Assembly (NCBI RefSeq): GCF_023614235.1
Contig: NZ_CP094264.1
Span: 1,364,001 to 1,428,000 of the forward strand
Direction: 5' to 3'
Source: Streptomyces sp. MRC013
Lineage (GTDB): Bacteria > Actinomycetota > Actinomycetes > Streptomycetales > Streptomycetaceae
Length of the DNA stretch: 64,000 nt
This document shows, piece by piece, positions 18,215-26,829 of the stretch. The translations under genes and the position numbers were made by a program. Numbering within the stretch: position 1 is the stretch's first letter; each line of letters starts with the position of its first letter. A model generated the notes under the pieces. It ran no database searches and was not told the DNA's origin. It worked only from the letters and a program-made list of their open reading frames with translations.

Positions 18215-19591
18215 ATGACCGCAGCGACGGCGGAGTCCCCGCCATCCCGAGTGCGCCTCCCCAAGCGGCGCGGCGTGGAGTTCTCGCTGCTGTGCTGCGC
18301 CGTGCTGTGCGCCGTGTACGGCTACGCCGCCGTGGGCCTCGCACACGGCGGCGCCGTGCCGCACGACGTCGCCCGGTACGGGGCCGGCCTCGGCCTGCTG
18401 GCGCTCACGGGCCACCTGGCGGTGCGGTTCTGCGCCCCGTACGCCGATCCGCTGCTGCTGCCCGTCGCGCTCCTGCTCAACGGCCTCGGCCTCGTCCTCA
18501 TCCACCGACTCGACCTGGAGACCCCCGCCGACCGGGCCGCGCCCGCGCAACTGGTGTGGACGGCGCTGGGCGTGGCGCTCTTCGCGGTCGTGGTGGTGTG
18601 CCTGCGCGACCACCGGCTGCTCCAGCGGTACGCGTACCCGTCGGTGGCCGCCGCGCTCGTCCTGCTGGCGGTGCCGATCCTCTTCCCCGCCGTGAACGGG
18701 GCGCGGATCTGGATCCGGGCCGGGGGGCTCTCCTTCCAGCCGGGCGAGATCGCCAAGATCATGCTCGCGGTGTTCTTCGCCGCGTACCTGGCCGCGAACC
18801 GCGGCGCGCTCGCGCGCGCGGGCCGCGTGCCGGGGCGGGCGCTGGGCCCGGTGGTCGCGGTGTGGACGGCCAGTGTGGGCGTGCTGGTCCTGGAGCGGGA
18901 CCTCGGCACCTCGCTGCTGTTCTTCGGCCTGTTCGTGGTCCTGCTGTACGTGGCGACGGGGCGCACCGGCTGGATCGCGGTCGGGCTACTGCTCGCCTCG
19001 GCGGGCGCTTTCGCGGTGGGGGCGCTCGAACCGCACGTCCACGGGCGGGTGGAGGACTGGCTGCACCCGTTCGCGTCGATCGAGGCGGGCCGGGGGCCGG
19101 GGCAGCTGGCGCAGTCGCTGTTCGCGTTCGCGGCGGGCGGGATGTTCGGCTCGGGCCTGGGGCTCGGCCACTCGGCGCTCATCGGCTTCGCCGCCAAGTC
19201 GGACTTCATCCTCGCCACGGCGGGCGAGGAGCTGGGCTACGCCGGCCTCACCGCGCTGTTCCTGCTGTACGCGCTGCTCGTCGCGCGCGGCTACCACCAC
19301 GGGCTGGCGCTGCGCGACCCGTTCGGCCGGCTGCTGGCGACCGGGCTGGCGTCGCTCCTGGCGCTCCAGGTCTTCGTCGTCGCGGGCGGGGTGACGGGGC
19401 TGATCCCGCTGACCGGGATGGCGATGCCGTTCCTCGCGCAGGGCGGCTCGTCGGTCGTCACCAACTGGATCACGGTGGCGCTACTGGTGCGCCTGAGCGA
19501 CTCCGCCCGCGCCCCGGCCCCGGACGCCGGGCCCGCCGCGCTCACCGTGGTCGCCGTGGACCTGCCGCCCGTGCGGGAGGGCGTCCGGTGA
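18215..19591 (+). CDS. FtsW/RodA/SpoVE family peptidoglycan polymerase
   Basis: The protein has 458 aa with about ten membrane helices. SEDS-family landmarks are present: the conserved region around GARIWIRAGGLSFQPGEIAKI, the acidic extracellular loop before LERDLGTSLLFFGLF, and the C-terminal GLIPLTGMAMPFLAQGGSS. SEDS proteins are peptidoglycan glycosyltransferases that work with a class B PBP, and the PBP gene overlaps this one by GTGA. ATG 18215 was chosen over TTG 18206 because GCGGGG lies just upstream. The pair is a paralogue of the rodA-pbpA or ftsW-ftsI type. Whether it serves growth or spore septation cannot be told. Confidence 0.92.
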   Translation: MTAATAESPPSRVRLPKRRGVEFSLLCCAVLCAVYGYAAVGLAHGGAVPHDVARYGAGLGLLALTGHLAVRFCAPYADPLLLPVALLLNGLGLVLIHRLDLETPADRAAPAQLVWTALGVALFAVVVVCLRDHRLLQRYAYPSVAAALVLLAVPILFPAVNGARIWIRAGGLSFQPGEIAKIMLAVFFAAYLAANRGALARAGRVPGRALGPVVAVWTASVGVLVLERDLGTSLLFFGLFVVLLYVATGRTGWIAVGLLLASAGAFAVGALEPHVHGRVEDWLHPFASIEAGRGPGQLAQSLFAFAAGGMFGSGLGLGHSALIGFAAKSDFILATAGEELGYAGLTALFLLYALLVARGYHHGLALRDPFGRLLATGLASLLALQVFVVAGGVTGLIPLTGMAMPFLAQGGSSVVTNWITVALLVRLSDSARAPAPDAGPAALTVVAVDLPPVREGVR

Positions 19592-21045
19592 CCAAGGGCA
19601 TCCACCGCGCCGCGGCCCTGTGCCTGGTCCTCCTCGCGGCCCTGCTGGTCAACACGGCGCGCGTCCAGCTCGTCCAGGCGGACCGGTTCGACGGCAACCC
19701 GGCCAACCGCCGCGCCGTGCTGTCCCGGTACTCCCAGCCGCGCGGCGACATCCTCGTCGAGGGCCGCCCGGTCACCGGCTCGCAGGACACCGGTCAACTC
19801 CTGCGGTACGAGCGCACGTACACCGACGGCCCCCTGTACGCGCCGGTCACCGGCCACGTCTCGCAGACGTACGGCACGACGCTCGTGGAGGAGGCCGAGG
19901 ACGCCGTCCTCTCCGGCACCAGCGCGCGCCTCTCCCCGCTTCCCTCCTGGGGCGGCACGGGCCCCGGCGGCCACGTCGCCACGACCGTCAGGTCCGCCCT
20001 CCAGCAGGCCGCGTACCGGGGTCTGGCGGGGCGGCGGGGCGCGGTCGTCGCGCTGGAGCCGTCCAGCGGCCGGATCCTGGCCCTGGTGTCCAGCCCGTCG
20101 TACGACCCCGGCCTGCTGTCCGGCACGGGCAGCGAGGTGGCCACGGCGTGGGCGCGGCTCAACACCGCGCCGGGCCGGCCGATGCTGAACCGGGCGCTGC
20201 ACGAGACGTACCCGCCCGGCTCCACCTTCAAGATCCTGACCGCGGCGGCGGCACTGGACGCGGGCGTCGTCACGGACGTGCACGCGCCGAGCGGCACCCC
20301 CGACCCGTACCGGCTGCCCGGCACGCGCACGACGCTGCCGAACGAGGCGAAGGGCTGCGACGACGCTTCCCTGGCGTACGCGCTGCGCTGGTCGTGCAAC
20401 ACGGTGCTGGCGCGGCTCGGGGTGGAGGTCGGCCTGCCGCGGATGCTCCGGACGGCGCGCGCGTTCGGCTTCAACGACCCCGGCCTGCGCGTCCCGTCAC
20501 GCGTGGCGCGCTCCAACTTCGATACGGACATGTCCCCGGACCGGCTGGCGCTGTCGGCGATCGGCCAGTACGACACGAGGGCGACGCCGCTGCAGATGGC
20601 GATGGTCGCGGCGGCGGTCGCCAACGACGGGGAGCTGGCCCGCCCCCGCCTGGTCGAGTCGACGACCACGGCGGACGGCGGCCTCGTCGGGCGGACGCCC
20701 CGGAGCACGTACGCCCGGGCGATGACCCCGCCGACGGCGCGGCTGCTGCGGGAGATGATGGTCGACGCGGTCGAGCGGGGCTCGGGCAGCAGGGCGGCCG
20801 TCGAGGGCGCCGAGGTCGGCGGCAAGACGGGCACCGCCCAGCACGGCGTCGGCAACCAGGGCACGCCGTACGCCTGGTTCATCGGCTGGGCCCGTGCGGC
20901 GGACGCGGCCCGGCCGGCCGTCGCGGTGGCGGTGGTCGTGGAGGACGCCGAGGCGCGGCGCGAGGAGATCAGCGGCGGCGGCAGCGCGGCGCCGATCGCC
21001 CGGGCCGTGATGGAGGCGGCGCTCGCGCCGGGACGGGACGGCTGA
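19588..21045 (+). CDS. Class B penicillin-binding protein (transpeptidase)
   Basis: The protein has 485 aa. An N-terminal membrane anchor (residues 7-23) is followed by a PBP dimerisation-like region and a transpeptidase domain. All three active-site motifs are intact: S212-T-F-K215, S269-C-N271 and K413-T-G415. It cross-links peptidoglycan made by the adjacent SEDS protein. GTG 19588 overlaps the upstream stop, so the stoichiometry is coupled. It resembles actinobacterial PbpA. The short N-terminal domain and absence of PASTA repeats separate it from PknB-linked PBPs. Confidence 0.92.
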   Translation: MTKGIHRAAALCLVLLAALLVNTARVQLVQADRFDGNPANRRAVLSRYSQPRGDILVEGRPVTGSQDTGQLLRYERTYTDGPLYAPVTGHVSQTYGTTLVEEAEDAVLSGTSARLSPLPSWGGTGPGGHVATTVRSALQQAAYRGLAGRRGAVVALEPSSGRILALVSSPSYDPGLLSGTGSEVATAWARLNTAPGRPMLNRALHETYPPGSTFKILTAAAALDAGVVTDVHAPSGTPDPYRLPGTRTTLPNEAKGCDDASLAYALRWSCNTVLARLGVEVGLPRMLRTARAFGFNDPGLRVPSRVARSNFDTDMSPDRLALSAIGQYDTRATPLQMAMVAAAVANDGELARPRLVESTTTADGGLVGRTPRSTYARAMTPPTARLLREMMVDAVERGSGSRAAVEGAEVGGKTGTAQHGVGNQGTPYAWFIGWARAADAARPAVAVAVVVEDAEARREEISGGGSAAPIARAVMEAALAPGRDG

Positions 21046-21094
21046 CGCGCCGCCCGCCCGGGCCGGACCCGGCCGGGCGCGCCGCCCCGCCGGA

Positions 21095-22204
21095 TCACCC
21101 CTCGGTCCCGCCCTCGGCGATCGCCTCGGCGACCCCCGCGACGCGCTGCGCCTCCTCGGCCGCGAACCGCTCCGCGTCGAGCCGCTCGGCGGCCTCCTCG
21201 TCCTGGGACATCAGCAGGTCGAGGTCGGAGTCGCCCGGGTCGAGGACGCCCGTGTCGAGGTGGGCCCGCTGCGGCCGCTCGCCCCGCAGGCCGATGTCCC
21301 TGACGCACGGCACGATCCGGCCGAACAGCAGCTTCCGGAAGAGGCGCAGGGACTCCGAGCGCTCCGACATCTCCTCGGCCTCGCGCCGGGGGATGCCGAA
21401 GTCCTCCAGCACCTCGACGCCCCGCAGGCGGTCGCGCGTCAGGTGGCAGCCCTCGATGACGAACTCCTCGCGCTCGCGCGGTTCGGCGTCGGTCAGCCGC
21501 CGGTAGTGGTCGCGCAGGGCCATCCGGCCGAACGCCACGTGCCGGGCCTCGTCCTGCACCACGCAGGTGAGGATCTGCTTGGGCAGCGGCTTGTCGGTCG
21601 TGTCGCGGATCACGCCGAAGGCGGCGAGGGCCAGGCCCTTGATGAGGACCTGCACGCCGAGGTACGGCATGTCCCAGCGGGAGTCGCGGAGGGTGTCGCC
21701 GCGCAGGGACCGGAGGTGGTCGTTGATCGGGTAGAGCGTCCCGATCCTCTCGTGCAGGAAGCGGCCGTAGACCCCGGCGTGCCTGGCCTCGTCCATCGCC
21801 CGGGTGGCGGAGTAGAACGTGGCGTCCGTGTCGGGGACGGCCTCGATGATGCGGGCCGCGCAGACCATCGCGCCCTGCTCGCCGTGGCGGAACTGGCGGA
21901 ACTGCCAGGACGCGTAGTGGCGGCGCAGTCCGCCGCGGTCCTTCTCCGACGTCTTCGCCCAGTGGCGGGTGCCGTGGACCGTCATCGCCTCGTCGGGGAT
22001 CCCGAGGGGGTCGTACGGGTCCGCCTCCGGGTCCCAGTCGATGCGCCGGGCGCCGTCCCACTGCTTGTCCTTGCCCTTCCGGCAGAGGGCGAGGAGCCGG
22101 TCGCGGCCCTCGTCGTACTCCCAGGAGAAGCGGGCGGCCCCGGAGGCGGGCACCTCCCAGCCCGCGGACCCCGGGTCGTCGGCGTACAGGTCGAGCGTCG
22201 ACAC
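21095..22204 (-). CDS. Ferritin-like diiron protein (possible oxygenase)
   Basis: The protein has 369 aa. GTG 22204 is preceded by AAGGAG at good spacing. Two E-x-x-H metal motifs, DEARHAG at about residue 150 and DEARHVAFG at about 230, together with upstream Glu residues in helices (GEQGAM, ARIIEAV), are typical of the ribonucleotide-reductase R2/AurF/ferritin-like fold. The substrate is unknown, and candidates are N-oxygenation or fatty-acyl chemistry. The C terminus is an acidic, Glu/Ala-rich tail. It is divergent from two small genes of unknown function and convergent with the PBP gene. Confidence 0.82.
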   Translation of the reverse strand: MSTLDLYADDPGSAGWEVPASGAARFSWEYDEGRDRLLALCRKGKDKQWDGARRIDWDPEADPYDPLGIPDEAMTVHGTRHWAKTSEKDRGGLRRHYASWQFRQFRHGEQGAMVCAARIIEAVPDTDATFYSATRAMDEARHAGVYGRFLHERIGTLYPINDHLRSLRGDTLRDSRWDMPYLGVQVLIKGLALAAFGVIRDTTDKPLPKQILTCVVQDEARHVAFGRMALRDHYRRLTDAEPREREEFVIEGCHLTRDRLRGVEVLEDFGIPRREAEEMSERSESLRLFRKLLFGRIVPCVRDIGLRGERPQRAHLDTGVLDPGDSDLDLLMSQDEEAAERLDAERFAAEEAQRVAGVAEAIAEGGTEG

Positions 22205-22256
22205 GGGCGGGCTCCTTCACGTCGGCTGCGGATGGCCGGTCCCCCGGGGGCGGCTG

Positions 22257-22514
22257 ATGGTGCGGACCTGGATCGCGTCCGTCGAGGCGGCCTCGCTGAT
22301 CCGGCTCGACGAGGGCAAGCGGCCGCCCGCGGAGGAGCTGCGCGGCTGGCTCGTCGACCACCTCGTCGCCCTGCTGGCCGCCACCGCGGCGACGGAGCCG
22401 CGGACGGCGCGGGCGGTGGCGGGCATGCCGGCGCTGGAGAGGGCGGACGGCCCCGTGGGGACGCTGGCCCGCCGGGTGGCGCCCGTGGTGGGCGGGGCCT
22501 CGCACCTGCTGTGA
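22257..22514 (+). CDS. Small helical hypothetical protein
   Basis: The protein has 85 aa, beginning ATG 22257 after GGGGGCGG. It has an amphipathic helical pattern ([31 protein letters not shown]) and no membrane segment. Codon use is typical of the genome. It is divergent from the diiron protein gene and 10 bp upstream of another small gene, so probably co-transcribed with it. I do not recognise a family. Confidence 0.55.
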   Translation: MVRTWIASVEAASLIRLDEGKRPPAEELRGWLVDHLVALLAATAATEPRTARAVAGMPALERADGPVGTLARRVAPVVGGASHLL

Positions 22515-22524
22515 GACTGGCGGG

Positions 22525-22863
22525 GTGCGAACCGAGAACACCCCCTTCTCCGGCGGCCCCCTCGACGGTCGCGTCCTGCCGGTGCCGACCGGGCCGACGG
22601 GGCACCCGCCGAAGTGGTACGAGGTCCCCGTCCCCGACGGGGGCGGCGGCCCGCCCGCGGTCCACGCCTACCGCCGCGTGCCCGCCGGGTACACGAAGCG
22701 GCTCGGGCTGCAACGCGGCTGGAAGTACGTGTACGAGCCCGCCGGCCGCGAGCGGCGCGTGCCGCGGTGGCCGTGGTCCCGGCCGGGGGCGGGGCGGGGG
22801 CGCCGGGCCGGTCCGCGTAGCCGCCCCCGGCGCCGCGCGGGGGCGGTTCCCCCGGTCCGGTGA
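22525..22863 (+). CDS. Small hypothetical protein
   Basis: The protein has 112 aa, from GTG 22525. The N-terminal 80 residues are Gly/Pro-rich with a conserved-looking pattern: [49 protein letters not shown]. This looks like a single beta-sheet domain. The C-terminal 35 residues are Arg/Gly low complexity. No signal peptide or metal motif. Function unknown; linked by position to the preceding small gene. Confidence 0.6.
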   Translation: MRTENTPFSGGPLDGRVLPVPTGPTGHPPKWYEVPVPDGGGGPPAVHAYRRVPAGYTKRLGLQRGWKYVYEPAGRERRVPRWPWSRPGAGRGRRAGPRSRPRRRAGAVPPVR

Positions 22864-22946
22864 CCGCACGGGGCCGGTCGGCCCATTCGTCGTTTCCTCC
22901 CTTCGTCTGATGATCCATCATCTTCCCGTCGACCGGAGGTGGTGGC

Positions 22947-24023
22947 ATGACGTTCCGCAGGGGCGCGGCCGTGCTCGCGCTCGCCTCGTCGCTGGTGCTC
23001 GGCGCGCCCGCGCCGCCGGCGGGCGCCGAGGGCGAGTCCGTGTCCGAGCTGCTGACCCGCCTCCAGCGGCTCTACCGGGAGGCCGAGGCGGCCGGGGAGA
23101 CGTACGAGGCCGCCGGTGAGGAGCTGGCCGCGCAGGCCGCCGCGGCGCGGCGGCTCGGCGGGGACCTGGCGCGCACCCGCGACGCGCTGACGGAGGCCCG
23201 GGACGCGGCCGGGCGGCTGGCCCGGGCGCAGTACCGGGGCCGCGGTGAACCGCCCCCGGCACTGCGGCTGCTGTTCACCGGGGACCCGGAGCACGCCCTG
23301 GACCACGCCCTGGACCAGACCCTGCTGCTGCGGCGCCTGGCCCGGGAGCGGGCGGCGGCGGTGGCCCGGCTGGAGGGCGGCGAGAGGCGGGCGGGCGCGG
23401 TCGCGGCGGCGGCGCGCCGGGCGCTGGACCGCACCCGGGCCCTGGCCGCCGCGCGGCAGCGGGTGCGCGACGGCGCGCTGGCGGGGCTGCGGGAGACGGA
23501 GGAGGCCCTGGCCGGGCTGGGGCCGGAACGGCTCGCCGAGCTGGCCGCGCTGGAACTCGGCCGGGCGGACCCGGCACGGAGCGGCCCGCCGGCCCCCGGG
23601 GCGCCGGACGCGGAGGGGGCGCCCTCCGCGGAGGGCGCCGAGGCCGTCGCGTACGCGGCCGGCCTGCTCGGCGAGGCGTACCCGGAGGCCCCCGGGGTCC
23701 CCGGCGACTCGGGGCTGACCGCGCGGGCGTGGGCGGCGGCGGGCCGGACGCTGCCGTCCACCGGCGGGGAGCAGTGGCGGACGCTCCCGAAGGTGCCGCT
23801 GGGGTCGCTGCGCCCCGGCGACCTGGTGGTGTACTTCCCGGAGGCCACCCACGTGGCGCTGTACGCGGGCGGCGGCCGGGTCCTCCACGTGCCCCGGCCC
23901 GGCGCCGCCGTGGCCGTGGCGCCGCTCACCGTGCACCCGGTGCTGGGTGCCGTCCGGCCCGACGCCGGGGCCCCGCCCCTGGCGTCGTACGCCCCGCCGG
24001 ACCTCGGGGGCGGCGGGGCGTGA
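22947..24023 (+). CDS. Secreted NlpC/P60-like protein lacking the catalytic cysteine
   Basis: The protein has 358 aa, from ATG 22947 with GGAGG 8 nt upstream. A signal peptide (1-27, AGA|EG) is followed by a long Ala/Arg/Glu coiled coil (30-200), a low-complexity hinge, and an NlpC/P60-type domain from about 232. Active P60 enzymes have D-C-S-G-L; here residues 253-257 read G-D-S-G-L, so the Cys is absent, while the His is kept (THVALY, H302). It was probably a gamma-D-Glu-diaminopimelate endopeptidase by descent and now a binding protein or regulator of cell-wall cleavage. Alternatively this codon was lost by a sequence error, which would have to be a clean three-base loss. Confidence 0.82.
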   Translation: MTFRRGAAVLALASSLVLGAPAPPAGAEGESVSELLTRLQRLYREAEAAGETYEAAGEELAAQAAAARRLGGDLARTRDALTEARDAAGRLARAQYRGRGEPPPALRLLFTGDPEHALDHALDQTLLLRRLARERAAAVARLEGGERRAGAVAAAARRALDRTRALAAARQRVRDGALAGLRETEEALAGLGPERLAELAALELGRADPARSGPPAPGAPDAEGAPSAEGAEAVAYAAGLLGEAYPEAPGVPGDSGLTARAWAAAGRTLPSTGGEQWRTLPKVPLGSLRPGDLVVYFPEATHVALYAGGGRVLHVPRPGAAVAVAPLTVHPVLGAVRPDAGAPPLASYAPPDLGGGGA

Positions 24024-24026
24024 GGG

Positions 24027-25262
24027 TCACGCCGCGGCGGCGGACTCCAGGAAGGCTGCGGTCTTCTCCGGCTCGTACAGGAAGTCCTCGAAGTCGGCCG
24101 GGTCGTTGAAGCCGTTCGCGAAGCGGTGGGCGACCGCGGGGAGCCGCTCGCCCGCGCCGATCAGCCGGAGCACGTGCTCCGGCGGGACGCCCAGCATCGC
24201 GTTGGTCCACTTGGTGACGTGCCGGGCGGTCTCCCAGTAGCGGTCGAACGTCGCCCGCATCCACGCCTCGTCGAACGGCCGGTCGCCGTGGTCGACGATC
24301 GACGCGAGGTAGCTGGCGGCGCACTTGGCCGCGGAGTTGGAGCCCTGGCCGGTGATGGGGTCGTTGGCGACGACGACGTCCGCGACGCCCAGGACCAGAC
24401 CGCCGCCGGGGAGGCGCCCGACGGGCTTGCGGACGGTCGGGGCGTACCGGCCGGCGAGGGTGCCGCCCTCGTCGGTCAGCTCGGCCTTGGTGGCGCGGGC
24501 GTGCTCCCAGGGCGTGAAGCGCTCCATCAGCCGCAGGGTGAGCTCCAGGTGCTCGGCCGGGTCCCTGACGCCCCGGAAGACGTCGAGCGGGCCGCCGGGG
24601 ACCCCCTCCCAGAAGAGGATGTCGGCGCGGCCGCCGGTGGTGAGGGTCGGCATCACGAACAGCTCCCCGACGCCGGGCACGAGGTTGCAGCGGACCGCGT
24701 CGTACTCGGGGTGCTCGGGGCGCGGGCCGAGGCCGTGGACGTACGCCACGGCGAGCGCCCGCTGCGGCTCGGCGAACGGGGAGCGGGAGGCGTCCCGTTC
24801 GAACATCGACACCAGCTCGCCCTTGCCGGCGGCGACGAGGACCAGGTCGTAGGCGCGGGAGAAGTAGTCCAGGTCGGAGACGGCCGCGCCGTGGATGACG
24901 AGCTGGCCGCCGCGCCGGGCGAACTCCTCCATCCAGCCGGCCATCTTCACGCGCTGGTCGACGGACTGGGCGTAGCCGTCGAGCCGGCCCACCCAGTCGA
25001 TCGCGCGGGTGCCGTCGGGGCCGGCGACCGAGACGCCCAGGCCCTCGATGCGGGGGGCCCGGGACTCCCAGAAGCCGAGGCCGAGGTCCCGCTCGTGCTG
25101 GAGCGCCGTGTGGAACATGCACTGGGTGGACATGACGCGCCCGTGGCGGATCTCGTCGGCCGTGCGGTTCGACATCAGGGTGACCTCGTACCCCTGCGCC
25201 TGGAGACCGAGGGCGAGCTGGAGGCCGGACTGGCCGGCTCCGACGATGAGGATCTTCCGCAT
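24027..25262 (-). CDS. Styrene/indole monooxygenase-type FAD-dependent oxygenase
   Basis: The protein has 411 aa with an N-terminal Rossmann fold (ILIVGAGQSGLQLALGLQ, residues 4-21). Internal features fit the StyA/IndA branch of flavin monooxygenases: SNRTADEIRHGRVMSTQCMFH, VLVAAGKGELVSMF and NDPITGQGSNSAAKCAASY near residue 300. StyA epoxidises styrene or indole with FADH2 supplied by a separate reductase, and no reductase gene is adjacent. It lies 73 bp downstream of cvnD on the same strand. Conservons often carry an oxidoreductase (P450) as a fifth gene, so this may be the conservon's effector enzyme. Confidence 0.82.
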   Translation of the reverse strand: MRKILIVGAGQSGLQLALGLQAQGYEVTLMSNRTADEIRHGRVMSTQCMFHTALQHERDLGLGFWESRAPRIEGLGVSVAGPDGTRAIDWVGRLDGYAQSVDQRVKMAGWMEEFARRGGQLVIHGAAVSDLDYFSRAYDLVLVAAGKGELVSMFERDASRSPFAEPQRALAVAYVHGLGPRPEHPEYDAVRCNLVPGVGELFVMPTLTTGGRADILFWEGVPGGPLDVFRGVRDPAEHLELTLRLMERFTPWEHARATKAELTDEGGTLAGRYAPTVRKPVGRLPGGGLVLGVADVVVANDPITGQGSNSAAKCAASYLASIVDHGDRPFDEAWMRATFDRYWETARHVTKWTNAMLGVPPEHVLRLIGAGERLPAVAHRFANGFNDPADFEDFLYEPEKTAAFLESAAAA

Positions 25263-25335
25263 GGGAGAGGGCTTCTTTCCGTGCGGCGCCGTGGTCGGCG
25301 CGGTGGGCGGGGGCGGCGCGGGCCGGGCGGGGCCG

Positions 25336-25950
25336 CTAGGCCGGGATCTTCTCCAGGGCGCGCGTGACGAGGGCGAGCAGCGACCCGACGACGGTGGACC
25401 GCTCCCGCGCGTCCATGATCACGATCGGTACGCCGTCCGGGACGGTCAGCGCGTCGCGCACGTCCTCGGCCTCGTAGCGCCGGGTGCCCTCGAAGTGGTT
25501 GACGGCCACCACGTACGGCAGGCCGCGGCTCTCGAAGTAGTCGAGCGCGGCGAAGCAGTCGGTGAGCCTGCGGGTGTCGGCCATGACGACGGCGCCGATC
25601 GCGCCCCGCACCAGGTCGTCCCACATGAACCAGAAGCGCTGCTGGCCCGGCGTGCCGAAGAGGTACAGGACCAGTTCGTCGTCGAGGGTGACCCGCCCGA
25701 AGTCCATCGCCACGGTGGTGGTGACCTTGTCCGGCGTCGCGGAGAGGTCGTCGGTGCCCGCGCTGGCCTGGGTCATCAGGGCCTCGGTGCGCAGCGGGGT
25801 GATCTCGGAGACCGATCCGACGAACGTGGTCTTGCCGACGCCGAAGCCGCCCGCGACGACGACCTTCGTCGCGATCGGTGCCCGTTCCGGGTCGAGCTGC
25901 CAGGGCGCCGGCGCCCCCTCGTCCGGGAGTTCAGAGACGGCGAAGTCCAC
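25336..25950 (-). CDS. cvnD: Conservon GTPase CvnD
   Basis: The protein has 204 aa. Ras-like P-loop GGFGVGKTTF (residues 34-43), switch region with FGRV, DxxG-equivalent LYLFGTPGQQRFWFMWDD, and NHFE for NKxD. This is the single-domain GTPase of actinobacterial conservons, related to MglA/Arf. It is thought to be membrane-associated and regulated by the roadblock protein CvnB, rather as heterotrimeric G proteins are coupled to receptors. It overlaps cvnC by 20 bp. Confidence 0.93.
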   Translation of the reverse strand: MDFAVSELPDEGAPAPWQLDPERAPIATKVVVAGGFGVGKTTFVGSVSEITPLRTEALMTQASAGTDDLSATPDKVTTTVAMDFGRVTLDDELVLYLFGTPGQQRFWFMWDDLVRGAIGAVVMADTRRLTDCFAALDYFESRGLPYVVAVNHFEGTRRYEAEDVRDALTVPDGVPIVIMDARERSTVVGSLLALVTRALEKIPA

Positions 25951-26323
25951 TCAGCACCCTTTCCAGCAGTGCGCGGTCGGGCTGGCCGGAGCCGTGCCCG
26001 GTCCCGTACACACGCAGCTTCCCCTGGTCGGCCAGGTCGCTGATCAGCACCCGGACGACCCCCAGCGGTATCCGCAGCAGCGCGGAGACCTCGGCGACCG
26101 TCCGCATCCGGCGGCACACCTGGACGATGGCCCGCATCTCCGGCATGAGCCGCCCGCCGGGCCTGGCGGGGCGCCCCTCGGGCGCCTCGAGCGCGGCCAC
26201 GAACGTCTCGACGAGCAGGACGTGCCCGAAGCGGGTCCGCCCGCCGGTCAGCGAGTACGGGCGGACGCGGGCGGGCCGGCGGCCCTCGCCGCGCACGGGC
26301 AGCTTGGCGGACAGCGCCGTCAT
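25931..26323 (-). CDS. cvnC: Conservon DUF742 protein CvnC
   Basis: The protein has 130 aa. The motif VRPYSLTGGRTRF, then a winged-helix-like region (EVSALLRIPLGVVRVLISDLADQGKLRVY), is diagnostic of DUF742. In the S. coelicolor Cvn9 system, the equivalent subunit forms a membrane-associated complex with CvnA, B and D. It overlaps both neighbours (ATGA with cvnB). Confidence 0.93.
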   Translation of the reverse strand: MTALSAKLPVRGEGRRPARVRPYSLTGGRTRFGHVLLVETFVAALEAPEGRPARPGGRLMPEMRAIVQVCRRMRTVAEVSALLRIPLGVVRVLISDLADQGKLRVYGTGHGSGQPDRALLERVLSGLRRL

Positions 26324-26829
26324 CGGTCGCCCTCCATCGTCTGGCGCAGCTCACTGCGGAGTTCGGGGGTGAGCACGTGCCCGGCGCGGCCCACGAAGAG
26401 GGCCATGTGGTACGCGACGACGCTCATGTCGCAGTCGGGTGCGGCGTACACGCCGAGGAGCGAGCCGTCGCTGATCGACATGACGAAGACGCTGCCCTCC
26501 TCCATGGCGACCATCGTCTGCCTGACCGCGCCGCCGTCCATGAGGCGGGCGGCGCCCGCGGTGAGGCTGGCGATGCCGGAGACGATGGTGGCCAGGTCGG
26601 CGCTGGAGCCCTGGGGACCGTGCGGCCGGTGCGTGCGGCCGGCGGGGCCGGTTCCGGCACCCGCGTCCGCCGCCCCGGGGTCGGACGACAGCAGGAGCAG
26701 GCCGTCCGACGAGACCACGGCGACCGACCGGACGCCAGGCACCTCCTCCACGAGATTTCCCAGCAGCCAGTGCAGGTTGCGCGCTTCGCTGCTCAGTCCT
26801 TGGGTGCCGGTTCCGGTCGTCGGACTCAA
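26320..26829 (-). CDS. cvnB: Conservon roadblock/LC7 protein CvnB
   Basis: The protein has 169 aa. Its roadblock/LC7 fold is recognisable from NLHWLLGNLVEEVPGVRSVAVVSSDGLLL and GSVFVMSISDGSLLGVYAAPDCDM. An insertion rich in Gly and Ala (residues about 50-72) enlarges the usual 135-140 aa. Roadblock proteins act as GTPase-activating partners for MglA-type GTPases. It overlaps cvnA by ATGA. Confidence 0.93.
   Translation of the reverse strand: MSPTTGTGTQGLSSEARNLHWLLGNLVEEVPGVRSVAVVSSDGLLLLSSDPGAADAGAGTGPAGRTHRPHGPQGSSADLATIVSGIASLTAGAARLMDGGAVRQTMVAMEEGSVFVMSISDGSLLGVYAAPDCDMSVVAYHMALFVGRAGHVLTPELRSELRQTMEGDR

Noticed and set aside
19794..22541. A 915-codon minus frame across the PBP and diiron genes
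   Set aside because: Low-complexity Arg/Pro/Ala product antisense to the PBP gene and out of frame with the diiron gene. Both real genes are clear.
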